Assembly (NCBI RefSeq): GCF_001931685.1
Contig: NZ_MOOY01000006.1
Location: 248,001-312,000, forward strand
Direction of reading: 5' to 3'
Length of the DNA: 64,000 bases
Origin: Pararhizobium arenae
GTDB lineage: Bacteria; Pseudomonadota; Alphaproteobacteria; Rhizobiales; Rhizobiaceae
The translations under genes and the position numbers were made by a program. Below are positions 1 to 8,527 of this stretch, piece by piece; positions within the stretch are counted from its first letter, which is position 1, and every line of letters begins with the position of its first letter. Under the pieces are notes generated by a model that was given only the letters and a program-made list of their open reading frames with translations, was not told the DNA's origin and made no database searches.

Positions 1-281
1 TCGGCGTCCGGCCAATAATCGGAGGCGCGATAGGTGAAGTGGTGCAGGGTAGGACGCCATACCGGATGATTGGTGGCGTTGATCCGCACGGAAGAGGCGA
101 TATTGGCAAACTTGCCGATCGTGGCGCACCAGACGGAGCCGTCTTCCATGATGTAGGAATAATCGCCCATCTCGACTTCATGGATGCGGCATCGCTCGGC
201 AATCTCGGTGTAACGGCCGATCGTGCTGTCAACCACGCGAGCCGTCGGGCTGATCAAAGGCGCTTCGGAAAGTTTGGTCAT
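1..281 (-). CDS. Hexapeptide-repeat acetyltransferase of the phn cluster (partial)
   Basis: The N-terminal 93 residues are present; the gene runs off the left edge. The protein begins MTKLSEAPLISPTARVVDS and shows left-handed beta-helix hexapeptide periodicity (residues about 10-60, including STIGRYTEIAERC and ATIGKFANIASSVRIN), followed by the NHPVWRP segment typical of the xenobiotic/chloramphenicol-acetyltransferase-like proteins encoded next to C-P lyase genes. Its ATG overlaps the phnL stop in an ATGA, so it is translationally coupled and is the next cistron of the phn operon. Acetyl acceptor unknown; a role in phosphonate modification or protection is inferred from context. Confidence 0.85.
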   Translation of the reverse strand, partial: MTKLSEAPLISPTARVVDSTIGRYTEIAERCRIHEVEMGDYSYIMEDGSVWCATIGKFANIASSVRINATNHPVWRPTLHHFTYRASDYWPDA

Positions 282-985
282 GCCGCAACCTTCCTTGGCG
301 AGAAGGCCGAAACATCAAGTATGCGATCGGCAACGGCGTCGCGCACCTCCTCGTCATGGAAGATGCCGAGGAGCGCGACGCCAGCCTCCTTCTTGGCGCG
401 GATCATCTCGACCACGACTGCACGGTTTCGCGCGTCGAGCGAAGCGGTCGGCTCGTCGAGAATGAGAATGGTGTGATCCGTGATGAAGCCACGGGCAATG
501 TTCACGCGCTGCTGTTCGCCGCCCGAGAAGGTTGCCGGCGGCAGCTGCCAGAGATCCTTCGGCAGATTGAGCCGGCTCAGAAGATCCGCAGCCTTTTCGC
601 GTGCATCCTCAGCGGCGACACCGCGCGCCATCAGGGGCTCAGCCACCACATCGAGGGCCGAAACGCGCGGAACCACGCGAAGGAACTGGCTGACATAGCC
701 GAGCGTATCGCGCCGCACCTCCAGAACAGCCCGCGGCGCCGCACTGGCGATATCGATACGCTGGCCGCGATGCTCGATCAGAATCTGGCCGGCATCGACG
801 GCATAGTTGCCATAGAGCATCTTCAGGATAGAGCTCTTGCCGACGCCCGAGGGCCCACCAAGTACGACACATTCGCCGCTCTTCACGGAAAAGGAAACGC
901 CGGAGACCACGGGCAGGCGGATGCCATCACGCAGATGCATCGTAAAACTTTTGGCGACATCGGAAACAACCAGGGGAGTGGCCAT
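278..985 (-). CDS. phnL: C-P lyase complex ABC-type ATPase PhnL
   Basis: A 235-residue ABC ATPase domain. Walker A is GGPSGVGKSS near residue 45, the signature is FSGGEQQRVNIARG near 155, and Walker B is ILILDEPTASLD near 175. It lacks membrane segments and follows phnK, which is the invariant arrangement in C-P lyase operons. PhnL is needed for phosphonate breakdown together with PhnGHIJK; it is not thought to act as a transporter ATPase. The start ATG lies 2 nt after the phnK stop, and the stop overlaps the start of the following acetyltransferase gene. Confidence 0.95.
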   Translation of the reverse strand: MATPLVVSDVAKSFTMHLRDGIRLPVVSGVSFSVKSGECVVLGGPSGVGKSSILKMLYGNYAVDAGQILIEHRGQRIDIASAAPRAVLEVRRDTLGYVSQFLRVVPRVSALDVVAEPLMARGVAAEDAREKAADLLSRLNLPKDLWQLPPATFSGGEQQRVNIARGFITDHTILILDEPTASLDARNRAVVVEMIRAKKEAGVALLGIFHDEEVRDAVADRILDVSAFSPRKVAA

Positions 986-987
986 AA

Positions 988-1758
988 TTACACCTGCAGG
1001 ATCGAGGAAACGAGAAGCTGGGTATAGGGCTCACGCGGATCGTCGAGCACGCGGTCCGTCAGGCCCTGTTCGATGACCACACCATCCTTCATCACCATCA
1101 TCCGGTGCGACAACAGACGGGCGACGGCGAGATCGTGGGTGACGATGATCGCCGAAAGGCCGAGGTCGTGCACGAGGCTGCGCACCAGATCGAGAAGCCG
1201 TGCCTGAACCGAGACATCGAGACCGCCGGTCGGCTCATCCATGAAGACAAGGCGCGGGGACGTCACCAGATTGCGGGCGATCTGCAGGCGCTGACGCATG
1301 CCACCGGAGAAGGCGCGCGGCTGGTCGTCGATGCGGCTTTCGTCGATTTCGACCCGCTGCAGCCAATCGATCGCCGTCTCGCGGATCTTCCCGTAGTGGC
1401 GGTCACCGATCGCCATCAGGCGTTCGCCGACATTGGCGCCAGCCGAAACCGTCATGCGCAGACCGTCTGCCGGGTTCTGGTGAACGAAACCCCAGTCGGT
1501 GCGCATCAGGAAGCGCCGCTCGGCCTCACCCATGCGGGCGAGATCGCGGTACTGCCCATCACGCATATGATACTCGACCGTGCCGGATGTCGGCATCAAC
1601 CGGGTGGAAATGCAAGACAGCAGCGTCGTCTTGCCTGATCCGGATTCCCCGACGATGGCCAGCACTTCTCCGGGCCAGAGCTCGAAGGAAACATTCCGGC
1701 ATCCGACTCGGCTGCCGTAGAATTTCGAGATGTCGTTGACTTTGAGAAGCGGGGTCAT
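988..1758 (-). CDS. phnK: C-P lyase complex ABC-type ATPase PhnK
   Basis: A 256-residue ABC protein: Walker A GESGSGKTT near residue 37, signature FSGGMRQRLQIARN near 150, Walker B RLVFMDEPTGGLDVS near 170, and switch histidine in IIVTHDLAVA. PhnK docks on the PhnGHIJ core near the PhnJ radical-SAM subunit. I chose the ATG of MTPLLKVND because it is preceded by AAGGAGG and overlaps the phnJ stop (ATGA). An upstream in-frame extension of 21 codons is possible but reads as non-conserved sequence inside phnJ. Confidence 0.95.
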   Translation of the reverse strand: MTPLLKVNDISKFYGSRVGCRNVSFELWPGEVLAIVGESGSGKTTLLSCISTRLMPTSGTVEYHMRDGQYRDLARMGEAERRFLMRTDWGFVHQNPADGLRMTVSAGANVGERLMAIGDRHYGKIRETAIDWLQRVEIDESRIDDQPRAFSGGMRQRLQIARNLVTSPRLVFMDEPTGGLDVSVQARLLDLVRSLVHDLGLSAIIVTHDLAVARLLSHRMMVMKDGVVIEQGLTDRVLDDPREPYTQLLVSSILQV

Positions 1759-2654
1759 TCCGCGGCCTCCTTGTTTGCCAGCATGTGACCGGCATGGCCA
1801 TGCTCGCGGCGGTCCTCGCAATGATCGGTGTCGGAACAGACGAACATACGCCCGCCCTTGTCATCGAGCACGACCTCGTCGAGATAAACATTTTCCGCGC
1901 CACACAGAGCGCAGGGCTTGTCAAACTTCTGGACCTCGAAGGGATGATCTTCGAAATCGAGGCTGACGACATCGGTAAAGGGCGGCACCGCATAGATGCG
2001 CTTTTCGCGGCCGGCGCCGAACAATTGCAGTGCTTCGGACCTGTGCATCTTCGGATTATCGAACTTCGGCGTTGGCGACGGGTCCATCACGTAACGGCCC
2101 TCGACCTTCACGGGATAGGCATAGGTCGTGGCGATATGACCGTTGCGGGCGATATCCTCGTAGAGCTTGACATGCATGAGGCCATATTCTTCAAGCGCGT
2201 GCATCTTGCGCGTTTCGGTCTCGCGCGGCTCCAGGAACCGCAACGGCTCGGGGATCGGAACCTGGTAGACCAGCGTCTGGCCTTCGGTCAGCTTCCCCTC
2301 CGGGATGCGGTGACGCGTCTGGATGATTGTCGCTTCGCGGGTCTTCGTCGTGACCGCCACATGGGCGACCTTCTGGAAGAAGGCACGGATCGAAACCGCA
2401 TTGGTGGTATCGTCAGCCCCCTGGTCGATGACTTTCAGGACATCGTCCGGGCCGAGGATAGCCGCCGTGACCTGCACGCCGCCGGTGCCCCAACCATAAG
2501 GCATCGGCATTTCGCGCGAAGCAAAGGGAACCTGATAGCCGGGTATGGCGATCGCCTTCAGGATCGCGCGGCGGATCATCCGCTTCGTCTGCTCATCGAG
2601 ATAAGCGAAGTTGTAAGTGGCGAGACCGGTGGTCTCAGGAACGTTATCGCGCAT
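1755..2654 (-). CDS. phnJ: Alpha-D-ribose 1-methylphosphonate 5-phosphate C-P lyase PhnJ
   Basis: The radical-SAM subunit that cleaves the carbon-phosphorus bond to give methane (or another alkane) and ribose 1,2-cyclic phosphate 5-phosphate. With the start at MRDNVPETTG the protein has 299 residues. The unusual C-terminal cluster motif C-x2-C-x21-C-x5-C is intact at Cys248, Cys251, Cys273 and Cys279; the last corresponds to the catalytic thiyl-radical cysteine. An in-frame ATG 20 codons upstream is possible, but GAGGGC precedes the chosen start and the upstream residues do not look like PhnJ. A 150-nt gap separates it from phnI, unlike the tight junctions elsewhere in the operon. Confidence 0.96.
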   Translation of the reverse strand: MRDNVPETTGLATYNFAYLDEQTKRMIRRAILKAIAIPGYQVPFASREMPMPYGWGTGGVQVTAAILGPDDVLKVIDQGADDTTNAVSIRAFFQKVAHVAVTTKTREATIIQTRHRIPEGKLTEGQTLVYQVPIPEPLRFLEPRETETRKMHALEEYGLMHVKLYEDIARNGHIATTYAYPVKVEGRYVMDPSPTPKFDNPKMHRSEALQLFGAGREKRIYAVPPFTDVVSLDFEDHPFEVQKFDKPCALCGAENVYLDEVVLDDKGGRMFVCSDTDHCEDRREHGHAGHMLANKEAAE

Positions 2655-2688
2655 GTCGCGTTGCCCTCGACAGGAAAGGAGCCATGGG

Positions 2689-2793
2689 ATGGATATTGGA
2701 AACTTTGTCGCCATGCTTTTGGCCGTTCTGGCCTGTGCCGGCGTCTGTTTCGCCTACTGGCACGGCGAATATCGCGGCCGCAGGGACGACTGA
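2689..2793 (+). CDS. Possible 34-residue membrane peptide antisense to the phn operon
   Basis: In the phnI-phnJ gap an ATG on the opposite strand is preceded, 7 nt upstream, by the strong ribosome-binding sequence AGGAAAGGAG. It opens a 34-codon frame: an acidic start (MDIGNF), one hydrophobic stretch of about 19 residues (VAMLLAVLACAGVCFAYW) and a charged tail ending GRRDD. This is the shape of a single-pass small membrane protein. No family is recognised. It fits almost exactly in the only sizeable gap of the operon, which argues against chance, but the length is short and no promoter is obvious. It overlaps no annotated gene. Confidence 0.4.
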   Translation: MDIGNFVAMLLAVLACAGVCFAYWHGEYRGRRDD

Positions 2794-2804
2794 TCGGAGA
2801 GCGA

Positions 2805-3908
2805 TCATTCGGCCGCCTCCCGCAGTTCAGGGGCGGCTTGCTTCTTGTCGTATTCCGCGCGCATGCGGCGGACGAGGTCCAGTTCGGCTTGGAAATCGAC
2901 GTAGTGCGGCAGCTTCAGGTGTTCCACGAAGCCGGTTGCCTGCACGTTGTCAGAGTGGGAAATGACGAATTCCTCATCCTGCGCCGGCGCGACGATATCC
3001 TCGCCGAATTCTTCCGCCCTCAGCGCACGGTCGACCAGCGACATCGCCATTGCCTTGCGCTCGCTCTGGCCGAAAACGAGGCCGTAACCGCGCGTGAACT
3101 GCGGTGGGCTCTTGGCCGATCCCTTGAACTGGTTGACCATCTGGCATTCGGTGACCTGGATACGGCCAAGAGACACGGCAAAGCCGAGCTCCGGCAGGTC
3201 CAGCTCAACCTCGACTTCGCCGATGCGCACCTCACCGACGAAGGGATGGGTGCGGGCGTAGCCACGCTGGGTCGAGTAGGCGAGCGACAGCAGGAACCCT
3301 TCGTCCCCACGGGCGAGAGCCTGCAGCCGAAGATCCCGCTCCAGCGGAAATTCGAGCGGTTCGCGCGTCAGATCGCCGGGGATATGGTCCTGGGGAAGGT
3401 CGCCGTCTTCCTCGATCAGGCCTTCGCCGGCCAGAATGTCCAAAACACGAATTAGCGGCTCCGACAGGGGCTCCTTTTCGAGAGGACCGTCGATCTCTTC
3501 ATCAGACAGAAGCGAGGGGTCGAGAAGCCGATGCGTGTAGTCAAAGGTCGGTCCGAGCAGTTGGCCACCTGGCAGATCCTTGTAGGTGGCCGAGACGCGC
3601 CGCTCGATCTGCATGACGGCGGTATCGACCGGAACCGAAGACCCGAAGCGCGGCAACGTGGTGCGGTATGCGCGAAGGATGAAAATCGCCTCGATCATGT
3701 CACCACGCGCCTGCCGGACGGCGAGGGCGGCAAGCGCCCGATCGTAAAGCGAGGCTTCCGCCATCACACGATCGACGGCAAGCCCGAGCTGGGCGACGAT
3801 CTGGTCAATCGAAATAGCAGGCAACGAACGATCACCGCGACGGCGATCGGCGAGCAGGCGGTGGGCATTGGCAATGGCGGCTTCTCCGCCCTTGACGGCA
3901 ACATACAT
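2805..3908 (-). CDS. phnI: C-P lyase core subunit PhnI
   Basis: 367 residues beginning MYVAVKGGEAAIANAH, the canonical PhnI start. PhnI catalyses, with PhnG, PhnH and PhnL, transfer of the phosphonate to the C1 of the ribose of ATP with loss of adenine. The ATG at 3908 is chosen over an in-frame TTG two codons upstream because GGGAGG lies 7 nt before it and the protein then aligns with the family start. The TTG alternative would overlap the phnH stop. The PhnI body, including HPFVGEVRIGEVEVEL and the MVNQFKG segment, is intact. Confidence 0.95.
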   Translation of the reverse strand: MYVAVKGGEAAIANAHRLLADRRRGDRSLPAISIDQIVAQLGLAVDRVMAEASLYDRALAALAVRQARGDMIEAIFILRAYRTTLPRFGSSVPVDTAVMQIERRVSATYKDLPGGQLLGPTFDYTHRLLDPSLLSDEEIDGPLEKEPLSEPLIRVLDILAGEGLIEEDGDLPQDHIPGDLTREPLEFPLERDLRLQALARGDEGFLLSLAYSTQRGYARTHPFVGEVRIGEVEVELDLPELGFAVSLGRIQVTECQMVNQFKGSAKSPPQFTRGYGLVFGQSERKAMAMSLVDRALRAEEFGEDIVAPAQDEEFVISHSDNVQATGFVEHLKLPHYVDFQAELDLVRRMRAEYDKKQAAPELREAAE

Positions 3909-3910
3909 GC

Positions 3911-4543
3911 TCAACCCTCCCGACGTTCAAGCTTGGTGGTGCGCGGCAGGCAAACAATATCGGCGCCGGCCACAAGAATGAGATCAACGCCGCGGGGAAA
4001 CAGCGCCCGGTTTTCGGCCCAGAGCGCCGCGAAGACATCCGGCAAACCGCGTGGCGAAAATTCGATAGCCTCGCGAATACCGGGGCCGCTTGCCGTCATG
4101 GGCATGCCGCCGGAAAGGGCTTCTATCTCCAGCACGAGCGTTGTGGAGCGATCCGGATATTCCTGCGTGCCCAAGGCAAACTGGCCGAAGCCGGGAACCA
4201 CGCCGCCTTTTTCGACAAACGCGAAGCGCGATTCCGCCCTCTGTTCCGTAAAAGCTGCGCCCGTATGAAAACCGACCCACGCTTTCGCCGCAGATTGCCG
4301 TAGAGCCGACGTCAGCCATATGGACGTATCCGCATCGCAAAGCGTCAAGGCGACGGCACCGGCAGCCACGCAGAGCGGTGATGGCGGCTTGACGCCGGCA
4401 ATGGCGGGCTCAAGCGAGCGAATGGTGCCGGGCCGCGCCATCGCATCCATCACGATGCGAAACACACCCTGTCCTTGCAGAACGGGGTTGCCGAAACCGC
4501 CCCGATAGGCGGCGGCGCCATTGTTGTCGGTGGTCAGGCTCAT
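3911..4543 (-). CDS. phnH: C-P lyase core subunit PhnH
   Basis: 210 residues matching PhnH: an N-terminal segment RGGFGNPVLQGQGVFRIVMD followed by MARPGTIRSL, then a central fold related to PLP-dependent transferases but without a PLP lysine. It is a structural and functional part of the PhnGHIJ core complex. Its ATG overlaps the phnG stop (TGATG), and its own stop falls just before the phnI ribosome binding site, indicating translational coupling. Confidence 0.94.
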   Translation of the reverse strand: MSLTTDNNGAAAYRGGFGNPVLQGQGVFRIVMDAMARPGTIRSLEPAIAGVKPPSPLCVAAGAVALTLCDADTSIWLTSALRQSAAKAWVGFHTGAAFTEQRAESRFAFVEKGGVVPGFGQFALGTQEYPDRSTTLVLEIEALSGGMPMTASGPGIREAIEFSPRGLPDVFAALWAENRALFPRGVDLILVAGADIVCLPRTTKLERREG

Positions 4544-5010
4544 CAGTCGTCTCCGCGAACCATGGTGAAGAAATCGACGCGGGTGGCAGCCGTCTGTTCC
4601 GCGCGCTTGCGATCCTCGTTCGAGATGCGTGCCTCGACGCGATCGACAAACGCAGCCACGGAAGAGGCGTGCCTCTCCTCCTGGCCCAAAGCGTCGAACA
4701 GGGCGGCGAGCAACGCCTTGCGACCATCGGTTCCGAGAACCTGCCCATGACCAACCTCGCCCGATGCAAGCTGTATCGTGGCACGGCTGACGGTTGCTTC
4801 GCCGAGGTTGAACGGGGCACCGCCGCCGCCAATCTTGCCACGCACCATGACGAGACCCGTTTCCGGGCCACGCACCACGTCGTGGGACGGCGTCGCGTCC
4901 AGCGTCAGGAGTTCGGTTTCAAGCTCCTGTCGGGTAGCCTTGGCGAGCAGACTGATCATCCGCTTGCGGGCGTTCTGCACCGAATTAAGCTCTTGCGTGT
5001 TCGTTTCCAT
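4543..5010 (-). CDS. phnG: C-P lyase core subunit PhnG
   Basis: First gene of the operon, 155 residues. The family motif region TRQELETELLTLD, then VRGPETGLVMVRGKIGGGGAPFNLGEATV and GEVGHGQVLG are all present. PhnG works with PhnI in the nucleophilic displacement of adenine from ATP by phosphonate. The leader of this gene holds the 18-bp dyad described separately. On the minus strand a TTGAAT-N17-TCTACA promoter can be drawn whose -10 overlaps the dyad, which suits repression by the adjacent PhnF. Confidence 0.94.
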   Translation of the reverse strand: METNTQELNSVQNARKRMISLLAKATRQELETELLTLDATPSHDVVRGPETGLVMVRGKIGGGGAPFNLGEATVSRATIQLASGEVGHGQVLGTDGRKALLAALFDALGQEERHASSVAAFVDRVEARISNEDRKRAEQTAATRVDFFTMVRGDD

Positions 5011-5025
5011 TGCTTTCGTCCGAAA

Positions 5026-5043
5026 TGTCTATTAATGTAGACA
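5026..5043. promoter_or_regulatory. Probable PhnF operator (TGTCTA-N6-TAGACA)
   Basis: A perfect inverted repeat with 6-nt arms TGTCTA and TAGACA around TTAATG lies in the 83-nt divergent gap between phnG and phnF. The GntR/HutC family binds GT-N(x)-AC dyads of this size, and it overlaps the candidate -10 of phnG. Autoregulation of phnF is likely from its position. Confidence 0.7.
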
Positions 5044-5093
5044 ACCATACATCTAATTATTCAAATATCCCTCTTGCGTGACGGACGTGTGAC

Positions 5094-5831
5094 ATGGTGC
5101 AGAAAAAAATGGTCGAACGTCAGATCGGCGTCGCGCTCTGGCGGCAGATCGCCGATCGAATCCGGCTTTCCATTTCGAATGGCGACTATGACAAGACCGG
5201 CATGGTTCCACCGGAGATAAAGCTCGCGTCCCAGTTCGGCGTCAACAGGCATACGGTGCGCAGCGCGCTGGCGTCACTGGCGGATGAGGGGCTCGTCGAG
5301 GCAATCCAGGGGCGGGGCACCATGGTTCGCCGCAAAGAAAGGCTGAGCTTTCCGATCTCCCGCCGCACCCGCCTATCGCAAGGCTTGAGCAACCAGGTGC
5401 GCAATATCCGCTCAATACTTCTTGCGCATGACGAGTTGCCGGCAACATCGGAGATTGCCGCCGCGCTCAACCTGCCATTGGGCACGCCCTTGATCCGCAT
5501 GGACACCACCAGCGCGGCCGACGACCGCCCGGTCTCCTATGCGACAAGCTATTTTCCGGCAGCTCGGTTTCCCGACATGGCCGAACATTTCGGCAGGCTT
5601 GGTTCGATCACCAAATCTTTCGCGGCGCACGGCCTGCCGGATTACATTCGCATCTCGACAGAAATCATAGCCCGTCACGCCGATGCCGACGAACTTGCGA
5701 CGCTCAAGCTTTCAGCCGGCGCGATCGTTCTCGAAACGGTTGCCGTCAATGCCGACCCGGATGGCGTTCCGGTGCAGTTTTCCCGCAGCCGCTTTGCTGC
5801 AGACAGGGTAACGCTGAAGCTGGAAACATGA
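5094..5831 (+). CDS. phnF: GntR/HutC-family repressor PhnF
   Basis: 245 residues: an N-terminal winged helix of the GntR family (ALWRQIADRIRLSI to EAIQGRGTMV, residues 14-80) with recognition helix NRHTVRSALASL, and a C-terminal UTRA ligand domain (residues about 95-240, with PVSYATSYFPAARF and QFSRSRFAAD). It is divergent from phnG-L, the standard place of the local phn repressor. The effector is unknown. The ribosome binding site is weak, consistent with low expression. A hairpin terminator follows immediately. Confidence 0.92.
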   Translation: MVQKKMVERQIGVALWRQIADRIRLSISNGDYDKTGMVPPEIKLASQFGVNRHTVRSALASLADEGLVEAIQGRGTMVRRKERLSFPISRRTRLSQGLSNQVRNIRSILLAHDELPATSEIAAALNLPLGTPLIRMDTTSAADDRPVSYATSYFPAARFPDMAEHFGRLGSITKSFAAHGLPDYIRISTEIIARHADADELATLKLSAGAIVLETVAVNADPDGVPVQFSRSRFAADRVTLKLET

Positions 5832-5835
5832 AAAT

Positions 5836-5869
5836 GGGCGCAGAGCCGAAACACCGCGCCCTGTTTTTT
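5836..5869 (+). terminator. Rho-independent terminator after phnF
   Basis: Stem GGGCGC/GCGCCC with a 14-nt loop followed, after two bases, by six T residues, placed 4 nt after the phnF stop. Because the loop is long the hairpin is only moderately stable. Confidence 0.6.
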
Positions 5870-5884
5870 AATGCGGCCGGATAA

Positions 5885-6721
5885 TCAGTCCGCGATAACC
5901 GTCTGCTTCTGTGTGCCAAGACCCTCTATGCCGAGCTCGATCACGTCGCCGGCTTTCAGGTATTGCGGGGGCTTGAAGCCCATGCCGACACCCGGAGGTG
6001 TACCGGTCGAGATGATATCGCCCGGATGCAGCGACATGAACTGGCTGAGATAGCTCACAACATGGGCGACGCCATAGACCATGGTCTTGGACGACCCGTC
6101 CTGCTTGGTTTCGCCGTTGACGGTCAGCCACATCTTCAGGTTCTGCGGATCGGCCACTTCATCGCGCGTGACGAGCCAGGGGCCGGTCGGGCCGAAGGTG
6201 TCGCAGGACTTGCCCTTGGTCCATTGGCCGGAGCGCTTTGTCTGGAAATCACGCTCGGAAACGTCGTTGATGACGCAGTAGCCGGCGACATGCTCAAGCG
6301 CTTCGGCTTCCGAAACGTACTTCGCCTTCATGCCGATGACGACGCCGAGTTCAACTTCCCAGTCGGTCGCGACCGAGTTGCGCGGAATGATGACATTGTC
6401 GTTCGGGCCGCAGATGGCGGAGGTCGCTTTCTGGAAGATCACCGGTTCCGGCGGAACGGTGGCGCCGGTTTCGGCAGCGTGGTCAGCATAGTTGAGGCCG
6501 ATGCAGATGAACTTGCCCGTTCCGGTAACGCATGCGCCGAGGCGCGGGTCGCCCTCAACGACCGGCAGGCTGTCGATATCGAGGCCGTTCGCCCAGCTGA
6601 GATCGCTGATCGCAGCGCCGCCGACGTCGGCAATCACGCCGCTCAGATCACGGATCTTGCCGTCCTTGTCCAGCAAGCCAGGCTTTTCGGAGCCTTCCGG
6701 CCCGTACCGCAAAAGTTTCAT
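5885..6721 (-). CDS. Fumarylacetoacetate hydrolase family protein
   Basis: 278 residues of the FAH fold: N-terminal lid (1-65) and catalytic beta-roll from FICIGLNYADHAAET onward. Metal-binding carboxylates are visible in DWEVELGVVIG and NDVSERD, and the tail GDVIELGIEGLGTQ is typical. The closest named relatives are 2,4-diketo-3-deoxy-L-fuconate hydrolases and proteins often mislabelled ureidoglycolate lyase; acylpyruvase activity is also possible. The ATG of MKLLRYG is chosen because it follows GGGAAGAGAC. It is transcribed toward phnF and ends just after that gene's terminator. Confidence 0.85.
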   Translation of the reverse strand: MKLLRYGPEGSEKPGLLDKDGKIRDLSGVIADVGGAAISDLSWANGLDIDSLPVVEGDPRLGACVTGTGKFICIGLNYADHAAETGATVPPEPVIFQKATSAICGPNDNVIIPRNSVATDWEVELGVVIGMKAKYVSEAEALEHVAGYCVINDVSERDFQTKRSGQWTKGKSCDTFGPTGPWLVTRDEVADPQNLKMWLTVNGETKQDGSSKTMVYGVAHVVSYLSQFMSLHPGDIISTGTPPGVGMGFKPPQYLKAGDVIELGIEGLGTQKQTVIAD

Positions 6722-6831
6722 GATGTCTCTTCCCAAAAATCCGTCGCGGCAATGCCGCCTTGCCGATCTGACAAACCAAACGATGTCTCAATTGTAAAGC
6801 ATTTTTTCACTGGTAAAATTATCAACGACGC

Positions 6832-7374
6832 TCACCCGATGTATGTCCCGCTGCCAAGACCCGACAGAGCCTCTGAAACAATCTCGTCGAGAGACAGCCT
6901 CAGATCGATCGTGATCACGCCGGGCTCTCCCGTCGGCACCTCCAGCGTTGCCAACTGCGTATCAAGAAGTGAGGCCGGCATGAAATGTCCGGGTCGCACC
7001 CGCATGCGCGCCTTTAGTACCTCGCGTGGCCCCTCCAGGAACACGAACCAAAGTCTACCGCCCGCCGCTGATCTCAGCCGGTCCCTGTACACTTTCCGCA
7101 AGGAAGAGCAGGACACGACAAGACTTTCACGTCGAGTGCGGCTCTCCGAAATCTTCCGGCCGATCGCATCCAGCCATGGCCAGCGGTCATCATCCGTCAA
7201 CGGAATGCCGGCACTCATTTTCTCGATATTGGCAGCCGGGTGGAGCGCATCTCCTTCGACGAATTCACACTGAAACGCCATCGCAATGCGTTCGCCGACC
7301 GAGGATTTGCCGCAACCGCTGACTCCCATAACGACCACAAGGCGAGATTCAGAAGCGGGCTGCAAATCTGGCAT
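6832..7374 (-). CDS. gntK: Gluconokinase
   Basis: 180 residues of the AroK/GntK P-loop kinase fold: Walker A GVSGCGKSSVG near residue 17, the FVEGDALHP substrate segment near 40, and the lid RVRPGHFMPASLLDTQLATLE near 120, which is diagnostic for GntK. It phosphorylates D-gluconate to 6-phosphogluconate, entering the Entner-Doudoroff and pentose phosphate routes. The start MPDLQPAS is uncertain; an in-frame ATG nine codons upstream is possible. It lies downstream of the aldolase gene on the same strand, separated by a hairpin. Confidence 0.9.
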   Translation of the reverse strand: MPDLQPASESRLVVVMGVSGCGKSSVGERIAMAFQCEFVEGDALHPAANIEKMSAGIPLTDDDRWPWLDAIGRKISESRTRRESLVVSCSSLRKVYRDRLRSAAGGRLWFVFLEGPREVLKARMRVRPGHFMPASLLDTQLATLEVPTGEPGVITIDLRLSLDEIVSEALSGLGSGTYIG

Positions 7375-7404
7375 CAGGATATATCCATTCCGACAAAACA
7401 CGGC

Positions 7405-7424
7405 GCGGCTTCAGACAAAGCCGC
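7405..7424 (-). terminator. Hairpin between fba and gntK
   Basis: Stem GCGGCTT/AAGCCGC with a 6-nt loop. On the minus strand, in the direction of fba transcription, it is followed within about 8 nt by TTTT. Plausible terminator or attenuator for the aldolase transcript. Confidence 0.45.
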
Positions 7425-7480
7425 ACGGATGCCCTTGCGAAGCATTGCTGAGACGAATGCGACGGGCTTGTCTCAGTCTA

Positions 7481-8527
7481 TCAGGCAGCTTTGCCGTAGC
7501 TCTTAGCCATATCCGGCAGGCGCTTGACGCGGATTTTGGAGGCCTGGCCGGCAGCATTGAAGGCGATGAAGCGCTCCTTGCAGACTTCCGACATGCGGGC
7601 GATCGCCGGCTTCAGATAGTTGCGCGGGTCGAAATTGTCCGGATGCTGCAGATGATGCTTGCGGATTTCGCCGGTAAAGGCGAGGCGAAGGTCGGTGTCG
7701 ATATTGACCTTGCGCGCACCGAGCGGGATCGCCTTCTGGATTTCCGCAACCGGCACGCCCCAGGTCTTCTTCATCTGGCCGCCATATTCATTGAACAGTT
7801 CCTGCAGGTCTTCCGGCACGGACGACGAACCATGCATGACCAGATGCGTGTTGGGCAGGCGCTTGTGAATCTTGGCGATGGTGTCGATCGAGAGAATTTC
7901 GCCATCCGGCGCACGGGTGAACTTGTAGGCGCCATGGCTGGTGCCGATCGCAACGGCGAGCGCATCGACGCCGGTCTTCTCGACGAAATCGAAAGCCTGA
8001 TCGGGGTCCGTCAGCAGCTCTTCACGCGACAGCTTGCCCTCAAAGCCGTGACCGTCCTCCTTGTCGCCGACGCCGGTTTCCAGATTGCCGAGACATCCAA
8101 GCTCGCCTTCGACGGACACACCGGCCGCATGGGCGATCTTCACGACTTCTGCGGTGACGCCGACATTGTATTCATAGCTCGCAATGGTCTTGCCGTCGGC
8201 GAGCAGCGAACCGTCCATCATGACGGAGGTGAAGCCGTTGGTGATTGCCGAAATGCAAGTGGATGGCTGATCTCCATGGTCGAGATGCAGGCAGACGGGG
8301 ATATGCGGATACTCTTCGGCAGCGCCCAGGATCAGATGGCGCAGGAAGGCATCGCCGGCATAGGCGCGCGCACCACGGCTCGCCTGCAGGATCACGGGCG
8401 AATCCGTCGCATCCGCAGCCCGCATAACCGCCTGGATATATTCGAGATTGTTCACATTGAAGGCCGGAAGCGCGTAGTTGTTCTCGGCGGCGTGGTCGAG
8501 CAGCTGCCGCAAGGTAATCAATGCCAT
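7481..8527 (-). CDS. fba: Class II fructose-1,6-bisphosphate aldolase (Calvin-type subfamily)
   Basis: 348 residues, metal-dependent TIM barrel. Landmarks are [20 protein letters not shown] near 15, the zinc ligand segment VCLHLDHGD near 80, VEGELG near 135, GTSHGAYKF near 185 and [12 protein letters not shown] near 275. It interconverts fructose 1,6-bisphosphate and triose phosphates in glycolysis/gluconeogenesis. The long CbbA-like form, with the insertion around [17 protein letters not shown], is the usual rhizobial aldolase. The ATG of MALITLRQ follows GGGAGATTTGAGA; upstream in-frame codons do not resemble the family. Confidence 0.95.
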   Translation of the reverse strand: MALITLRQLLDHAAENNYALPAFNVNNLEYIQAVMRAADATDSPVILQASRGARAYAGDAFLRHLILGAAEEYPHIPVCLHLDHGDQPSTCISAITNGFTSVMMDGSLLADGKTIASYEYNVGVTAEVVKIAHAAGVSVEGELGCLGNLETGVGDKEDGHGFEGKLSREELLTDPDQAFDFVEKTGVDALAVAIGTSHGAYKFTRAPDGEILSIDTIAKIHKRLPNTHLVMHGSSSVPEDLQELFNEYGGQMKKTWGVPVAEIQKAIPLGARKVNIDTDLRLAFTGEIRKHHLQHPDNFDPRNYLKPAIARMSEVCKERFIAFNAAGQASKIRVKRLPDMAKSYGKAA

